Below the pieces are notes generated by a model. It saw nothing but the letters and a program-made list of their open reading frames with translations, did no database searches and was not told where the DNA came from. This document shows, in pieces, positions 9,113-18,837 of a stretch of 64,000 nt of DNA. How positions within the stretch are numbered: position 1 is the first letter of the stretch; each line of letters opens with the position of its first letter. The position numbers and the translations under genes were made by a program. Origin of the DNA: Dysgonomonas sp. UBA7710 (GTDB taxonomy: Bacteria; Bacteroidota; Bacteroidia; Bacteroidales; Dysgonomonadaceae); contig NZ_DLFW01000036.1 of assembly GCF_002482385.1 (NCBI RefSeq), positions 22,534 to 86,533 of the forward strand. Reading direction: 5' to 3'.

Positions 9113-10954
9113 ATGAGCGATATAATACATCTTTTACCCGATTCCATAGCCAATCAGATTGCTGCGGGAGAGGTCATTCAACGACCCTCATCCGTAGTAA
9201 AAGAACTGGTCGAAAATGCTATTGATGCAGGAGCCGACACTATACAACTTATTGTCAAAGATGCAGGACGGACATTAGTTCAGGTCATTGACAACGGTAA
9301 AGGCATGTCCGCTACCGATGTACGCATGGCTTTTGAACGTCATGCAACTTCGAAAATAAGGTCGGCTGATGATCTGTTTGCCCTGCATACAATGGGATTC
9401 CGTGGAGAGGCATTGCCCTCTATCGCCGCTATTGCACAGGTAGAAGTGAAGACCCGCAGGGAAGAGGACGAACTAGGTACTTTGCTCCAGATATCGGGGT
9501 CGAGGGTTGAAGCTCAGGAATGTATCGCCTGTCCCAAAGGAAGTAATTTTTCGGTAAAGAACATCTTTTTCAATGTCCCTGCCCGCCGTAAGTTCCTTAA
9601 ATCGAACGATACCGAACGGAGGAATATACTTACCGAGTTGGAACGGATAGTGCTGGTAAATCCCGAAATAGAATTCTCTTTCACCGACAATGATATTGAA
9701 GTTCTCCGGTATCCTGCATGCAATCTGCGCCAGCGAATAGTAAATGTGGTAGGAAAGAATTTCAACCAGCAACTGATATCCATCGATATAGATACTTCTC
9801 TGGTAAAGATAAAAGGATTTGTAGGAAAACCCGAATCGGCCCGCAAAACAAGAGCCTTGCAATATTTCTTTGTGAATGGGCGTTATATGCGCCATCCGTA
9901 TTTCAACAAGGCTGTGACTGCTGCTTTCGAACCGTTGATACCATCAGGTGAGAATCCTAACTACTTTATCTATTTCGATGTTGAGCCGGACACTATCGAT
10001 GTGAATATACATCCTACAAAAACCGAAATAAAATTCGAGAATGAACAACCCATCTGGCAAATATTATCGGCAGCAGTAAAAGAAGCGTTAGGTAAATTCA
10101 ATGAGGTACCTACCATTGACTTCGATACAACGGATGCCATAGACATACCTATTCACGATCCGTCGAAGAATGTAAGCCAGCCACGTGTGAATATAAACCC
10201 GTCATACAATCCTTTCAAAAGCCCTTCTTCTGGTACCGGCTACCAACGTCAGAATGTAGACTGGGAAAAATTTTATGAAGGATTTGAAAAAGACAAGAAC
10301 AGTTCAAATGTAGATATAGAGCCGGATACGGATGTGAATATATTCAGCCACTCACCCAATCCGGAGACGAATGCTCCTTCTGTAAACACCGAAATGGTAG
10401 TCCATTACCAATATAAGAATAAATACATACTGACTTCTGTAAAATCGGGTCTGATGCTCATAGACCAGCACCGGGCACATGTCCGTATCCTGTTCGACCA
10501 GTTTATCGCGCAAATTCGTCAGAAGAGAGGTATATCGCAACGGGCTTTGTTTCCCGATATAATCGAGTTATCACCTTCCGAAGCGGCGATGATTCCTTAT
10601 CTGATGGACGATCTGGAAGCTGTAGGATTCGATTTGAGCCATCTTGGCAACAATGCCTATGCAATAAACGGAACGCCTTCCGAAATCACAAATGTAGATC
10701 CAGTACAGCTTGTGCATAATATGATAAGCCGGAGTGTAGACAGCGGAAGCGATGTAAAGGAAGAAATACAGGAATCCCTTGCCTTGTCGATGGCCAATGC
10801 CGCATCTATACCTTACGGGCATAAATTATCCGACGAAGAGATGAATAAAATTGTAGACCAACTGTTTGCATCGCCTGCACATAAGCATACTCCCGATGGT
10901 AAGACAATCATCTCATTACTCGAAGATGATGTGATAGAAAAAATGTTCAGGTAA
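9113..10954 (+). CDS. mutL: DNA mismatch repair protein MutL
   Basis: MutL couples mismatch recognition by MutS to strand removal. The 613-aa protein has the GHKL ATPase N-terminus: ELVENAIDAGA at residues 31-41, DNGKGM at 60-65 and GFRGEALPSI at 95-104. A transducer domain, a disordered linker (about 340-425) and a C-terminal dimerisation domain follow. The metal-binding endonuclease motifs are degenerate. DQHA-x2-E-x4-E reads DQHRAHVRILFD at 451-462, the C-terminal cysteine of the ACxxA motif is not present, and the CPHGRP-type motif reads TPDGKT at 593-598. The protein is therefore probably not a latent endonuclease. Confidence 0.95.
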   Translation: MSDIIHLLPDSIANQIAAGEVIQRPSSVVKELVENAIDAGADTIQLIVKDAGRTLVQVIDNGKGMSATDVRMAFERHATSKIRSADDLFALHTMGFRGEALPSIAAIAQVEVKTRREEDELGTLLQISGSRVEAQECIACPKGSNFSVKNIFFNVPARRKFLKSNDTERRNILTELERIVLVNPEIEFSFTDNDIEVLRYPACNLRQRIVNVVGKNFNQQLISIDIDTSLVKIKGFVGKPESARKTRALQYFFVNGRYMRHPYFNKAVTAAFEPLIPSGENPNYFIYFDVEPDTIDVNIHPTKTEIKFENEQPIWQILSAAVKEALGKFNEVPTIDFDTTDAIDIPIHDPSKNVSQPRVNINPSYNPFKSPSSGTGYQRQNVDWEKFYEGFEKDKNSSNVDIEPDTDVNIFSHSPNPETNAPSVNTEMVVHYQYKNKYILTSVKSGLMLIDQHRAHVRILFDQFIAQIRQKRGISQRALFPDIIELSPSEAAMIPYLMDDLEAVGFDLSHLGNNAYAINGTPSEITNVDPVQLVHNMISRSVDSGSDVKEEIQESLALSMANAASIPYGHKLSDEEMNKIVDQLFASPAHKHTPDGKTIISLLEDDVIEKMFR

Positions 10955-11051
10955 GAGCATCTTTATTGGCGCTATAATTCTTTAATGAGTAATTTGTTTT
11001 ATTATGCAGGATAAACCACATAAAAGATTCACGTGATACAGCAATAGAACA

Positions 11052-11092
11052 CAAAAAAGAAAAGAGCAGGATATTTATTATACCCTGCTCTT
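11052..11092 (-). terminator. Terminator of the yqeY/division cluster (minus strand)
   Basis: AAGAGCAGG (11062-11070) pairs with CCTGCTCTT (11084-11092). On the minus strand the stem is followed by TTTCTTTTTT, a good U-tract. It could also block antisense read-through between convergent mutL and yqeY. Confidence 0.75.
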
Positions 11093-11118
11093 AAATTATA
11101 TAGATTGTCTAGTCTATT

Positions 11119-11571
11119 TCATTTGTTCAATAGCTTCTTTACTGTCTCAGAGATAACCTTACCTGCTGCAACTCCGGCCAATGCCTTTGTAGCCACACCC
11201 ATTACCTTGCCCATATCGGCAGGTGAAGTTGCACCAACCTGAGTAATGATTTCACTGATTTTAGCATCCAGTTCGTCCTGCGATAGTTGCTTAGGTAAAA
11301 ATGCCTCTATAACCGCCAGTTCTGCCAGTTCGTTTTCGGCAAGGTCGGTACGGTTCTGCGTGGTGTAGATGGCTGCACTGTCGCGACGTTGCTTCGCCAT
11401 TTTCTGAAGTATCTGAATAGCTGCTTCGTCGGAAAGCTCATCGTTAGCTCCTTTTGCTGTTTTTGCCTCTATAAATTCCTTTTTGATACCACGCAATGCT
11501 TCTAATCTGATTTTATCTTTCGCACGCATTGCATCTTTTATTCCTTCACTAACTTGATCGAATAAGTTCAT
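11119..11571 (-). CDS. yqeY: GatB/YqeY domain-containing protein
   Basis: The 150-aa length is typical of free-standing YqeY proteins, which resemble the tRNA-binding tail of GatB. Recognisable segments are the N-terminal AMRAKDKIRLEALRGIKKEF, the central EEL-A-I-AFLPKQLS stretch (AVIEAFLPKQLSQDEL) and C-terminal DMGKVMGVATKALAG. It probably interacts with RNA or aminoacyl-tRNA, but the physiological role is not established. It is the last gene of the division cluster, 33 nt downstream of ftsZ and just before the minus-strand terminator. Confidence 0.9.
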   Translation of the reverse strand: MNLFDQVSEGIKDAMRAKDKIRLEALRGIKKEFIEAKTAKGANDELSDEAAIQILQKMAKQRRDSAAIYTTQNRTDLAENELAELAVIEAFLPKQLSQDELDAKISEIITQVGATSPADMGKVMGVATKALAGVAAGKVISETVKKLLNK

Positions 11572-11604
11572 GGTTATATGTCTTTATTATATTGTTTTAT
11601 TAAA

Positions 11605-12897
11605 TCAGAATAATTCTCCCGGCTTCTTTGCTTCGGGTTTATACTCTCCCGGATTAAATTTATCGTCACGCTTAAAAACAGGAGTATTTTCCAGCGCATC
11701 CACAATACGGTCATTATCCAGCTCTTCTGTAGATAATATAATAGGCTTGGGGGTGAAGAAAGATGTTCTTACCGCCATCGTCTGCACTCCGTCTTTGCCG
11801 TAATGTTTTTCTATCATTTCGTTAATGCGGCGTTTTTCCTCTTCCTCTGTCCTGATACGTTCTTCCTCGAGTATTTCCTCCTCTTCTGTCATTTCGCGGT
11901 AATGCTCATCTATACCCGGAATGCTGGACATACCGAATCCTGTGGCAAGAAGTGTTATCTTCACCTTCTCTCCCAGTTTCTTATCTGTAGCTGTACCCCA
12001 GATAACTTCTATTTCAGGGCCGAAACGCTTCATGAAGTTAGCGACGGCTTCCATTTCTTCTACAATAAGAGGATTCTCGTCGCTTGAATATATATTGAAT
12101 AATATTTTCTTGGCATCAAATACATCATTGTTATTCAACAACGGAGAGTGCAGAGCATTTACAATCGCATCTTCCACACGGCTTTCACCTTCACCGTATC
12201 CGCTACTCATGATAGCAACCCCACCGTCTTTGAGAATTGTCTTCACATCGGCAAAGTCGAGATTGATATGACCATGTACCGTGATTATTTCTGCGATACC
12301 TTTTGCCGCGATAGTCAATGTATCATCAGCTTTTGCAAAGGCATTCGGAATAGTAAGATCGGCGTAAATATCTATCAGCCGCTCATTGTTGATAACGAGC
12401 AATGCATCTACATTCTTCGCTATATCTTCGACTCCACGCAAAGCCTGTATTATTTTTTTACGGCCTTCGAATACAAACGGAATAGTTACAATACCTACCG
12501 TAAGGATTCCCATATCTTTGGCAATACGTGCTACCACAGGTGCTGCTCCCGTACCTGTGCCACCTCCCATACCCGCTGTGATAAAGGCCATTCTGGTTCC
12601 GTCGTTTAGTAGTCTTTCCAAATCGTCCCTGCTCTCTTCTGCAGCAGCTTTCGCCACCTCCGGACGGTTACCGGCCCCAAGACCTTCCGTTGTTTTCCGT
12701 CCCAGTTGGACACGGGTTTCCACAGGAGATTCACAAAGGGCCTGATTATCGGTATTGCACAATGCAAACGATACATCGTGTATCCCTTCATTATACATAT
12801 GATTCACGGCATTGCCACCGCCACCTCCTACACCAATTACTTTTATTATAGTCTGGGTTTTCTTTGGAAACTGGAAATCAAGTATTTTTTCATCCAT
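11605..12897 (-). CDS. ftsZ: Cell division GTPase FtsZ
   Basis: FtsZ polymerises into the cytokinetic ring. The GTP-binding elements are clear: GVGGGGGNAVNHM near residue 22-34, and the tubulin signature GGGTGTG at 111-117. The T7 loop residues NLDFADVKTIL follow. At 430 aa it is longer than many FtsZ proteins because of an acidic/charged helical linker (EEEEILEEERIRTEEEEKRR) and a C-terminal tail (IVDALENTPVFKR) that probably binds FtsA. It is preceded by ftsA, with a 91-nt spacer rich in dispersed repeats. Confidence 0.98.
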   Translation of the reverse strand: MDEKILDFQFPKKTQTIIKVIGVGGGGGNAVNHMYNEGIHDVSFALCNTDNQALCESPVETRVQLGRKTTEGLGAGNRPEVAKAAAEESRDDLERLLNDGTRMAFITAGMGGGTGTGAAPVVARIAKDMGILTVGIVTIPFVFEGRKKIIQALRGVEDIAKNVDALLVINNERLIDIYADLTIPNAFAKADDTLTIAAKGIAEIITVHGHINLDFADVKTILKDGGVAIMSSGYGEGESRVEDAIVNALHSPLLNNNDVFDAKKILFNIYSSDENPLIVEEMEAVANFMKRFGPEIEVIWGTATDKKLGEKVKITLLATGFGMSSIPGIDEHYREMTEEEEILEEERIRTEEEEKRRINEMIEKHYGKDGVQTMAVRTSFFTPKPIILSTEELDNDRIVDALENTPVFKRDDKFNPGEYKPEAKKPGELF

Positions 12898-12908
12898 ATT
12901 TTTAATAT

Positions 12909-12985
12909 TTAGCTTTAGCTATTAGCTGATAGCCGTTAGCTTATATTCATTTCACTTGTAACTTGTCTACTCGTAACTCGTAACT
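12909..12985. repeat. Dispersed intergenic repeats between ftsZ and ftsA
   Basis: The spacer contains several TTAGCT/AGCTATTAGC units (12909-12941) and a copy of CTTGTCTACTCGTA at 12962-12975 followed by TAACTCGTAAC. The latter matches the left edge of the window and is related to 9042-9068. It lies inside what is presumably one transcript, so it would be copied into the mRNA. Confidence 0.5.
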
Positions 12986-12988
12986 AAT

Positions 12989-14311
12989 TTACTCTTCGTC
13001 GTTGAACATCGTTCCTCCGAAGTTCTGTATTTTTTCAAAAAAGCCAAACAGGGTCGTTTGCTTACCGTCTTTTTGCTTCTTATGTTTTTTATTTCTCTTA
13101 GTATCTTCCTCGGGTTCGTCATCCTCTTCCACAGGCGGCGGAGTCGGGGTAACTACAGGTTCTACTTTAGGTACCACAATTTCCTTCTTCTCACAATTTT
13201 CATTTGCAAAAAGCAATAAGCTCAAAGCCTGTGTATACAACGGGTTCTGAAGCAACTCGGCAGCATTATTTATATATACGCGCTTTGCTACTGCACGTTT
13301 TACCGGGAGCTGTGATTTTTCGGCAAGGTGATCGACCAGGCCATTCATTTGAGAGGCTCCGCCTATCATGATAATGCCCGCATCCAGTTCATCGGCATAT
13401 CCCGATAATTTTATTTGATTGATAACATTCAGTATAATTTCGTCCTGACGGAGTTGTATCACCTTATTCAGCTCTCTTAGATCTACATCGGGAGAAACAT
13501 CTGCTGCAGCCTTATTCTTATCTTTTCCTAATCTGCCGTAACGAATTTTATACGTTTCGGCCGATTCGAAAACAAAACCAAGTTCCTGTACATCTTTCGT
13601 TATAGTACGTCCACCGAAAGGTATCACAGACATGAAGCGTAACAAGCCTCCTTTGTATATGGATAAAGTCGTAGTACCCGCACCAAAATCGACAAGAGCG
13701 CATCCTGCCTGCCTGTCGTGCTCGTCGAGAACTAAAGCCCCCGCAGCAACAGGACCTACTATATAGCCTGCAATCTCTATCTGGGCTTTCTCTGTTATAC
13801 TTTTTGCCAGACTGGTCTTTATATTGGGGCGACCTATGACCAGACGGTAATGACCTTCAAGTGTAGACCCTATTTTATCTATCGGGTCTTCTTCATAGTT
13901 TCCGTCCAGATAGTATTCGGGAGCAAGAACACTGTAATTGGTAAAAAACTCAGGCTTATTCAGTTTCGCCTGTTGTTCCAGATTATCCAGCAAAGCAAAA
14001 GTGATAGGCGTTGTCCCATCCAATAACTTGGTTTCTTTATGCTCTATTGCCCGGAGTGATTTTCCGGCAACCGATACATACGCCTTTCCTATTTTCTTTC
14101 CTGTTTTGTTCTCGAGCAAGTTGATAAGTTTCTTAATCTTACCTGCCGCTTCGTCTATATTGTATATTACACCATATTTTACACACGAATCGGAAGGGAT
14201 ACTTTCCGATGCAAGAATGGAAATCACTCCCTGCTCGTTCTTACGACCTACTACTCCAACTATCTTGGATGTGCCTAAGTCGATACCTACTATAAATCCT
14301 GATTGCTCCAT
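12989..14311 (-). CDS. ftsA: Cell division protein FtsA
   Basis: FtsA is an actin-fold ATPase that tethers FtsZ to the membrane. Landmarks are the phosphate-1 loop GIDLGTSKI at residues 9-17, ALVDFGAGTTTL for phosphate 2, and IIMIGGASQMNGL for the adenosine site. The 440-aa protein carries a proline/acid-rich linker (VVTPTPPPVEEDDEPEED), then a lysine-rich stretch and a C-terminal amphipathic TTLFGFFEKIQNFGGTMF. That last segment is probably the membrane-targeting helix. It sits between ftsQ and ftsZ in normal dcw order. Confidence 0.97.
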   Translation of the reverse strand: MEQSGFIVGIDLGTSKIVGVVGRKNEQGVISILASESIPSDSCVKYGVIYNIDEAAGKIKKLINLLENKTGKKIGKAYVSVAGKSLRAIEHKETKLLDGTTPITFALLDNLEQQAKLNKPEFFTNYSVLAPEYYLDGNYEEDPIDKIGSTLEGHYRLVIGRPNIKTSLAKSITEKAQIEIAGYIVGPVAAGALVLDEHDRQAGCALVDFGAGTTTLSIYKGGLLRFMSVIPFGGRTITKDVQELGFVFESAETYKIRYGRLGKDKNKAAADVSPDVDLRELNKVIQLRQDEIILNVINQIKLSGYADELDAGIIMIGGASQMNGLVDHLAEKSQLPVKRAVAKRVYINNAAELLQNPLYTQALSLLLFANENCEKKEIVVPKVEPVVTPTPPPVEEDDEPEEDTKRNKKHKKQKDGKQTTLFGFFEKIQNFGGTMFNDEE

Positions 14312-14370
14312 ATAATTCCTATCTTTATAAACCGGCCCGGATAGAACCCACCGGTATATCTATTCTTCAT

Positions 14371-15105
14371 TTAACGTTTTGTACAGACAACTTGTTTGTC
14401 AAATTTCAAATTAATAACGGAATACTTATTCCATCCCGTTTCGTTAAGTCCGTTTTCATAAAAAGCCAGCAGTTTATCCAGCCTTTCCTTATATCCGTAG
14501 AGGTTTCCCAAAATAATCTGGTGATCGCCCACACGGGGTATTAATTTTATATCCTGATTAGGTAGGACTACAATTTGCTCAATTTGTGCGTTCCAAAACT
14601 TATCATTATGCAAAAATAGTGCAAATTTGTATAAGTCGGTCTTCGCGAAGTCTTCTTTTATTGCTCCGGTGGCAATAGGAAGGTATGCAGTGAAACGTTT
14701 CGACAGAGGCATCTTACGTCCTTCATTGTCGATATAATAATTTTCTCCTGTGCCGGACATAATCCTTAGTACAGGTTTACGCTCTTCTATAGACGCTTTG
14801 ATAGCCCCGTTATTGGTAACAAATACATCAGCCTTTTTTATCAATTGATTCGTCAATATAGCCTCTTCTATTGCATTTGTGTTGATGTCTTTTATTTGTT
14901 TGCCTGTAGGATCCAGCCCCTTTTCCTTCACATACCGGGTTATATCTTCTGTATCAATAAACTGCTCGTCATCAGTACCATTCTTTACCTCGACCTCAAA
15001 CTTGGAGCATACACCATCCTTTGGTTTTCCCTGAAAGTAGAAAACCGAAAAAATGAGATAGCCTGCAAGCAAACATATTCCGATGATAACTAATGCTTTT
15101 TTCAT
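14371..15105 (-). CDS. ftsQ: Cell division protein FtsQ
   Basis: A short cytoplasmic start (MKK) is followed by a single membrane span at residues 4-25. The POTRA-like region at about 35-115 contains the ITRYVKEKGLDPTGKQI and IKKADVFVTNNGAIKASIEERKPVLRI pattern. A beta domain ends with SVINLKFDKQVVCTKR. FtsQ links the early and late divisome as part of FtsQLB. The start overlaps murC by 4 nt, so translation is probably coupled. The primary sequence is divergent, as usual for FtsQ; position in the cluster is strong support. Confidence 0.92.
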   Translation of the reverse strand: MKKALVIIGICLLAGYLIFSVFYFQGKPKDGVCSKFEVEVKNGTDDEQFIDTEDITRYVKEKGLDPTGKQIKDINTNAIEEAILTNQLIKKADVFVTNNGAIKASIEERKPVLRIMSGTGENYYIDNEGRKMPLSKRFTAYLPIATGAIKEDFAKTDLYKFALFLHNDKFWNAQIEQIVVLPNQDIKLIPRVGDHQIILGNLYGYKERLDKLLAFYENGLNETGWNKYSVINLKFDKQVVCTKR

Positions 15106-16472
15106 ATTTTTTGTTCCAATATATCCTTTATCGGACCTAATAACCGGTCTATATCTCCTGCCCCTACAGTAAGAAGTACCTCTAAGTCTTTCTTATTTTC
15201 CAATAAAGGTAATAATTCCTCTTTGTTGCACAATGTTTTAGGACAGGTGACTTTATCGAAAATAATCTTTGAGGTCACACCCTCTATCGGTTTTTCCCTT
15301 GCAGGATAAATATCCAGCAGTATCAGTTCATCCAACAGAGACAGGCTTCTCGCAAATTCAGAAGCAAAATCTCTTGTCCGTGTATATAGATGCGGCTGGA
15401 AAATACCTGTCAGCTTACGGTCGGGATATAATTCCTTGACAGATGTTATACTTGCGGCCAGTTCTTCAGGATGGTGCGCGTAATCGTCTATCATCACTAT
15501 CTTATCTGTTTTCAGCAAGAAATCGAAACGGCGCTTTGCTCCCATAAAGGTAGCCATACCATGCCGTAATTCTTCCGCGGTGGCTCCGTTAAGCCAGGCA
15601 AGAGCCATGGAACCAATGCCGTTTTCTATATTTATTTTTACCGGAACACCGAGCTGTATGTTATCAATCGTTCCCTTCGGTGTGACAAAATCGAAACGAA
15701 TCTCGCCATTTCCTATTTTTATATTCTGTGCATGGAAATCTCCTTTATCCATCGAATAAGTATATATCCGCACATCTTTTCCTGTCTTTGGCGAAAGCTT
15801 TATATTGTGCTTCATCACCAATGCCCCTCCAGGCTGAATAAGGCTTGTAAACTTCTCAAAGCTTTTCAGATACTCTTCCTCCGTACCATAAATATCCAGA
15901 TGGTCGGGATCAACAGAAGTTATCAGCGCCATATAAGGATGGAGCCAATGGAAAGAACGGTCGTACTCGTCTGCTTCCACTACCGTAAATTCGCTTTTAT
16001 CTGAAAGCATCAGGTTACTGCCGTAATTTTTCAATATACCGCCCAGAAAAGCATTACAATCGAGATGCGACTGTTTAAGAATGTGCGCCAGCATACTGGA
16101 TGTGGTAGTCTTTCCATGTGTGCCTGCGCAACAGAGAGCTTTACTTGATTTTGTAATTATGCCTAATACCTGCGCCCTTTTCTGTATAGTAAATCCGTTC
16201 TCCCGAAAATATCTGACTTCTTCATTCTCTCCCGGTACGGCAGGCGTATATACAACCAGTGTACTTTCTTTATCTTTACAATAGCCCGGTATAAGCTTTA
16301 TATCATCAGTATAATGGATTTCGGCACCTTCGGTTACCAGATCTTTTGTTAGAGACGTTTCGGTGCGGTCGTATCCCGCAACCTTTTTCCCTTTCGACAT
16401 AAAATAGCGGGCCAGATTGCTCATACCTATACCACCTATTCCTATAAAATATATAGATCGTATATTATTCAT
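15102..16472 (-). CDS. murC: UDP-N-acetylmuramate--L-alanine ligase
   Basis: MurC adds L-alanine to UDP-MurNAc, the first peptide step of peptidoglycan synthesis. The N-terminal Rossmann motif GIGGIGMSNLAR (residues 11-22), the ATP-binding GTHGKTTTSSML near 117-128, the EADEYDRSF motif and the C-terminal DDYAHHP motif are all intact in 456 aa. The start overlaps murG by 8 nt and the end overlaps ftsQ by 4 nt. Confidence 0.97.
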   Translation of the reverse strand: MNNIRSIYFIGIGGIGMSNLARYFMSKGKKVAGYDRTETSLTKDLVTEGAEIHYTDDIKLIPGYCKDKESTLVVYTPAVPGENEEVRYFRENGFTIQKRAQVLGIITKSSKALCCAGTHGKTTTSSMLAHILKQSHLDCNAFLGGILKNYGSNLMLSDKSEFTVVEADEYDRSFHWLHPYMALITSVDPDHLDIYGTEEEYLKSFEKFTSLIQPGGALVMKHNIKLSPKTGKDVRIYTYSMDKGDFHAQNIKIGNGEIRFDFVTPKGTIDNIQLGVPVKINIENGIGSMALAWLNGATAEELRHGMATFMGAKRRFDFLLKTDKIVMIDDYAHHPEELAASITSVKELYPDRKLTGIFQPHLYTRTRDFASEFARSLSLLDELILLDIYPAREKPIEGVTSKIIFDKVTCPKTLCNKEELLPLLENKKDLEVLLTVGAGDIDRLLGPIKDILEQKI

Positions 16473-17577
16473 TTTCCTTTATCAATTTAACAACCTCATC
16501 CACAATACGATTGGCAGAATCGGGTTGTGCCATTTTCAGAATATTCGCTGACAATTCCTCAAGTTTCTCTTTATCCTGTATTAAGTCTAAAGCCACAGGT
16601 ACAAGTTTCTCAATTGCTTCATCATCCCCGATCAGAACACCTGCATTTTTATTTACCAACGCCATTGCGTTCTTTGTCTGATGGTCTTCCGACACATTCG
16701 GGGAAGGGACTAATATCACAGGCTTTCCGAGCAGGCTAAGTTCGGAAATGGAGCTTGCCCCCGCACGGGAAATAACCAGATCAGCCGCTTTATAGGCCAA
16801 ATCCATACGTGATATAAATTCATGGATATGTATATTTTCAGGACTGCCTTTACCGGATAAATCCATATTCATTTCGAACGAATATAGCTTCCCGCATTGC
16901 CAAAGCAATTGTACGTCGGACTTCGCCAGCTCATCGATTCCCGAAAGAATGCTCTTATTCATCATTCTCGAGCCCAAACTGCCTCCTATGAGCAGAATTG
17001 TCTTTTTATCCGGATCGAGATTAAATTCCTTATATGCTTCCTGTCTGGTAATAGTAGCGGATAGTAACTCCTGACGGCACGGATTACCGGTCATTACTAT
17101 TTTGCTTTTAGGGAAGAAACGTTCCATCCCCTCATATGCGACACACACTACCGAAGCCTTCTTCGACAAGAATTTATTTGTAACCCCGGCATAGGAATTC
17201 TGCTCCTGGATAAGTGTCGGAATTTTCAATGTATTTGCTTTGTATAATACAGGACCACTGGCATAGCCTCCTACACCTATTACCACATCGGGCCGGAAAT
17301 CCCTGAGTATCCGTTTCGCTTTTATCAAACTCTTCTGGAATTTCCAGACAGTGGCTATATTCTTAAAGATATTTTTCCTGTTAAGCCCGCATATTTCCAG
17401 ACCGATAATTTCATATCCGGCCGCGGGAATTTTCTCCATTTCCATACGCCCGGTCGCTCCTACAAAGAGGATTTCAGCATCGGGGTAACGCTCTTTTATC
17501 GTATTGGCGATAGCTATAGCAGGGAATATATGCCCTCCTGTGCCTCCGCCGCTTATTATTACTCTTAGCTGTTTCAT
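16465..17577 (-). CDS. murG: UDP-GlcNAc--lipid I N-acetylglucosaminyltransferase MurG
   Basis: MurG converts lipid I to lipid II at the inner face of the membrane (GT28 family, GT-B fold). The 370-aa protein begins with the donor/lipid loop SGGGTGGHIFPAIAIA, has GVGGYASGPVLY and QEQNSYAG in the N-domain, and GGSLGSRMMN plus SRAGASSISEL (UDP-GlcNAc site) in the C-domain. It overlaps ftsW by 4 nt and murC by 8 nt. Confidence 0.97.
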   Translation of the reverse strand: MKQLRVIISGGGTGGHIFPAIAIANTIKERYPDAEILFVGATGRMEMEKIPAAGYEIIGLEICGLNRKNIFKNIATVWKFQKSLIKAKRILRDFRPDVVIGVGGYASGPVLYKANTLKIPTLIQEQNSYAGVTNKFLSKKASVVCVAYEGMERFFPKSKIVMTGNPCRQELLSATITRQEAYKEFNLDPDKKTILLIGGSLGSRMMNKSILSGIDELAKSDVQLLWQCGKLYSFEMNMDLSGKGSPENIHIHEFISRMDLAYKAADLVISRAGASSISELSLLGKPVILVPSPNVSEDHQTKNAMALVNKNAGVLIGDDEAIEKLVPVALDLIQDKEKLEELSANILKMAQPDSANRIVDEVVKLIKENE

Positions 17578-18824
17578 ATTCTATTAGCTTCATCAAAAGT
17601 TTCAAAATCCACATTTGCAATACTTTCGTCTACATCTTCATGGTCTGAATCGTTCAGTTTAGAAGAACAAGCCAGAATGATCCCGAAATAGGCGCAAGTA
17701 ATGATTGTAGAAGTCCCTCCCCGGCTGACCAATGGTAATGGCTGCCCTGTTACGGGTATGAGATTAACTGCAACAGCCATATTAGCCAAAGCCTGTATTG
17801 TAAGTATAAGCCCTGCCCCCAGGATGAGATAGCGGGGGAATTTCTTTTCGCATTTCGATGCCAATACTCCGCACCGGATCATTAATGCGACATATAAAAG
17901 CAGCACAAACAACCCGCCAAGCAAGCCCATTTCTTCGAGAACGATTGCAAAAATAAAATCGGAATACGCCTGCGGCAGAAAATCGCGTTCTACACCACTA
18001 CCCGGAAGTCCGATAACACCTCCGTTTGCAATTGCTATTTTAGCATGTGATACCTGATAGTTGTCATCTGTGATCTTATAGGCAACTGTCCCATCTTCTT
18101 TTCTATCGTGGATAGAAACCCCTTCCTGTTCTCCGGAATGCCTTTCTATACGGTTTTTCCATGTGGTAAGACGATCAGGAAAATAGTCCTTAACAACTTT
18201 ATCGGGTAATAAAGTTATACAAAGCAATATGAGGCCGACCAAAGCCGCACCGCCTAAACCAACCTTCAACAGCCGCTTAAACTGTACCTGCCCGATCCAT
18301 AGCATGAGTACGGATACCCCAAAGAGAAGACATGCAGTAGATAAGTTCTCAGGGGCAATCAATGCGCAAATGACAACTATCCCTATAATTAATGTCTTAA
18401 AAATCCAATTCTCATTTTCCGGCTTCATTTTACTAAGGAAGAAAGCAATAAAGCCGATAGCTGATATCTTTGCAAATTCAGACGGTTGTATTGTAAATGC
18501 ACCTACTCCCAGCCAACGTTGCGCACCGTTCACATCCTGCCCCATAAACATAGTGAAAATGAGCAGTATAGCCGAAATGGGCAGCCCCAGCAATAAGATG
18601 GAGAAGAAGCGGGTAGGTACCCTTTGCAGGAACATAACCACAGCAAACCCGATCAGCAAGAATGCTGCATGACGGAGTATAGGCGCCCAGTGACTCTGCT
18701 GACGGTAGGCAATTGTACTTGTAGCACTAAATACTTCAAGCAAAGAGATAATACACAATGCAATGAATATGCACCATATAACTTTATCTCCTTTAAACGC
18801 CCTTCCTAAAAAATTGAATTCCAT
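17574..18824 (-). CDS. ftsW: Lipid II polymerase/divisome protein FtsW (SEDS family)
   Basis: A multi-span membrane protein of the SEDS family. FtsW polymerises lipid II together with FtsI at the septum. Family landmarks include GAQRWLGVGAFTIQPSEFAKI, the large periplasmic loop (about residues 210-270), LPQAYSDFIFAIVLEEMGLLG and the C-terminal PLVSRGGTSTI. The C-terminal tail after residue 395 is acidic. At 416 aa it is near family length. It is followed directly by murG. Confidence 0.96.
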   Translation of the reverse strand: MEFNFLGRAFKGDKVIWCIFIALCIISLLEVFSATSTIAYRQQSHWAPILRHAAFLLIGFAVVMFLQRVPTRFFSILLLGLPISAILLIFTMFMGQDVNGAQRWLGVGAFTIQPSEFAKISAIGFIAFFLSKMKPENENWIFKTLIIGIVVICALIAPENLSTACLLFGVSVLMLWIGQVQFKRLLKVGLGGAALVGLILLCITLLPDKVVKDYFPDRLTTWKNRIERHSGEQEGVSIHDRKEDGTVAYKITDDNYQVSHAKIAIANGGVIGLPGSGVERDFLPQAYSDFIFAIVLEEMGLLGGLFVLLLYVALMIRCGVLASKCEKKFPRYLILGAGLILTIQALANMAVAVNLIPVTGQPLPLVSRGGTSTIITCAYFGIILACSSKLNDSDHEDVDESIANVDFETFDEANRI

Positions 18825-18837
18825 AACATCATTATTT

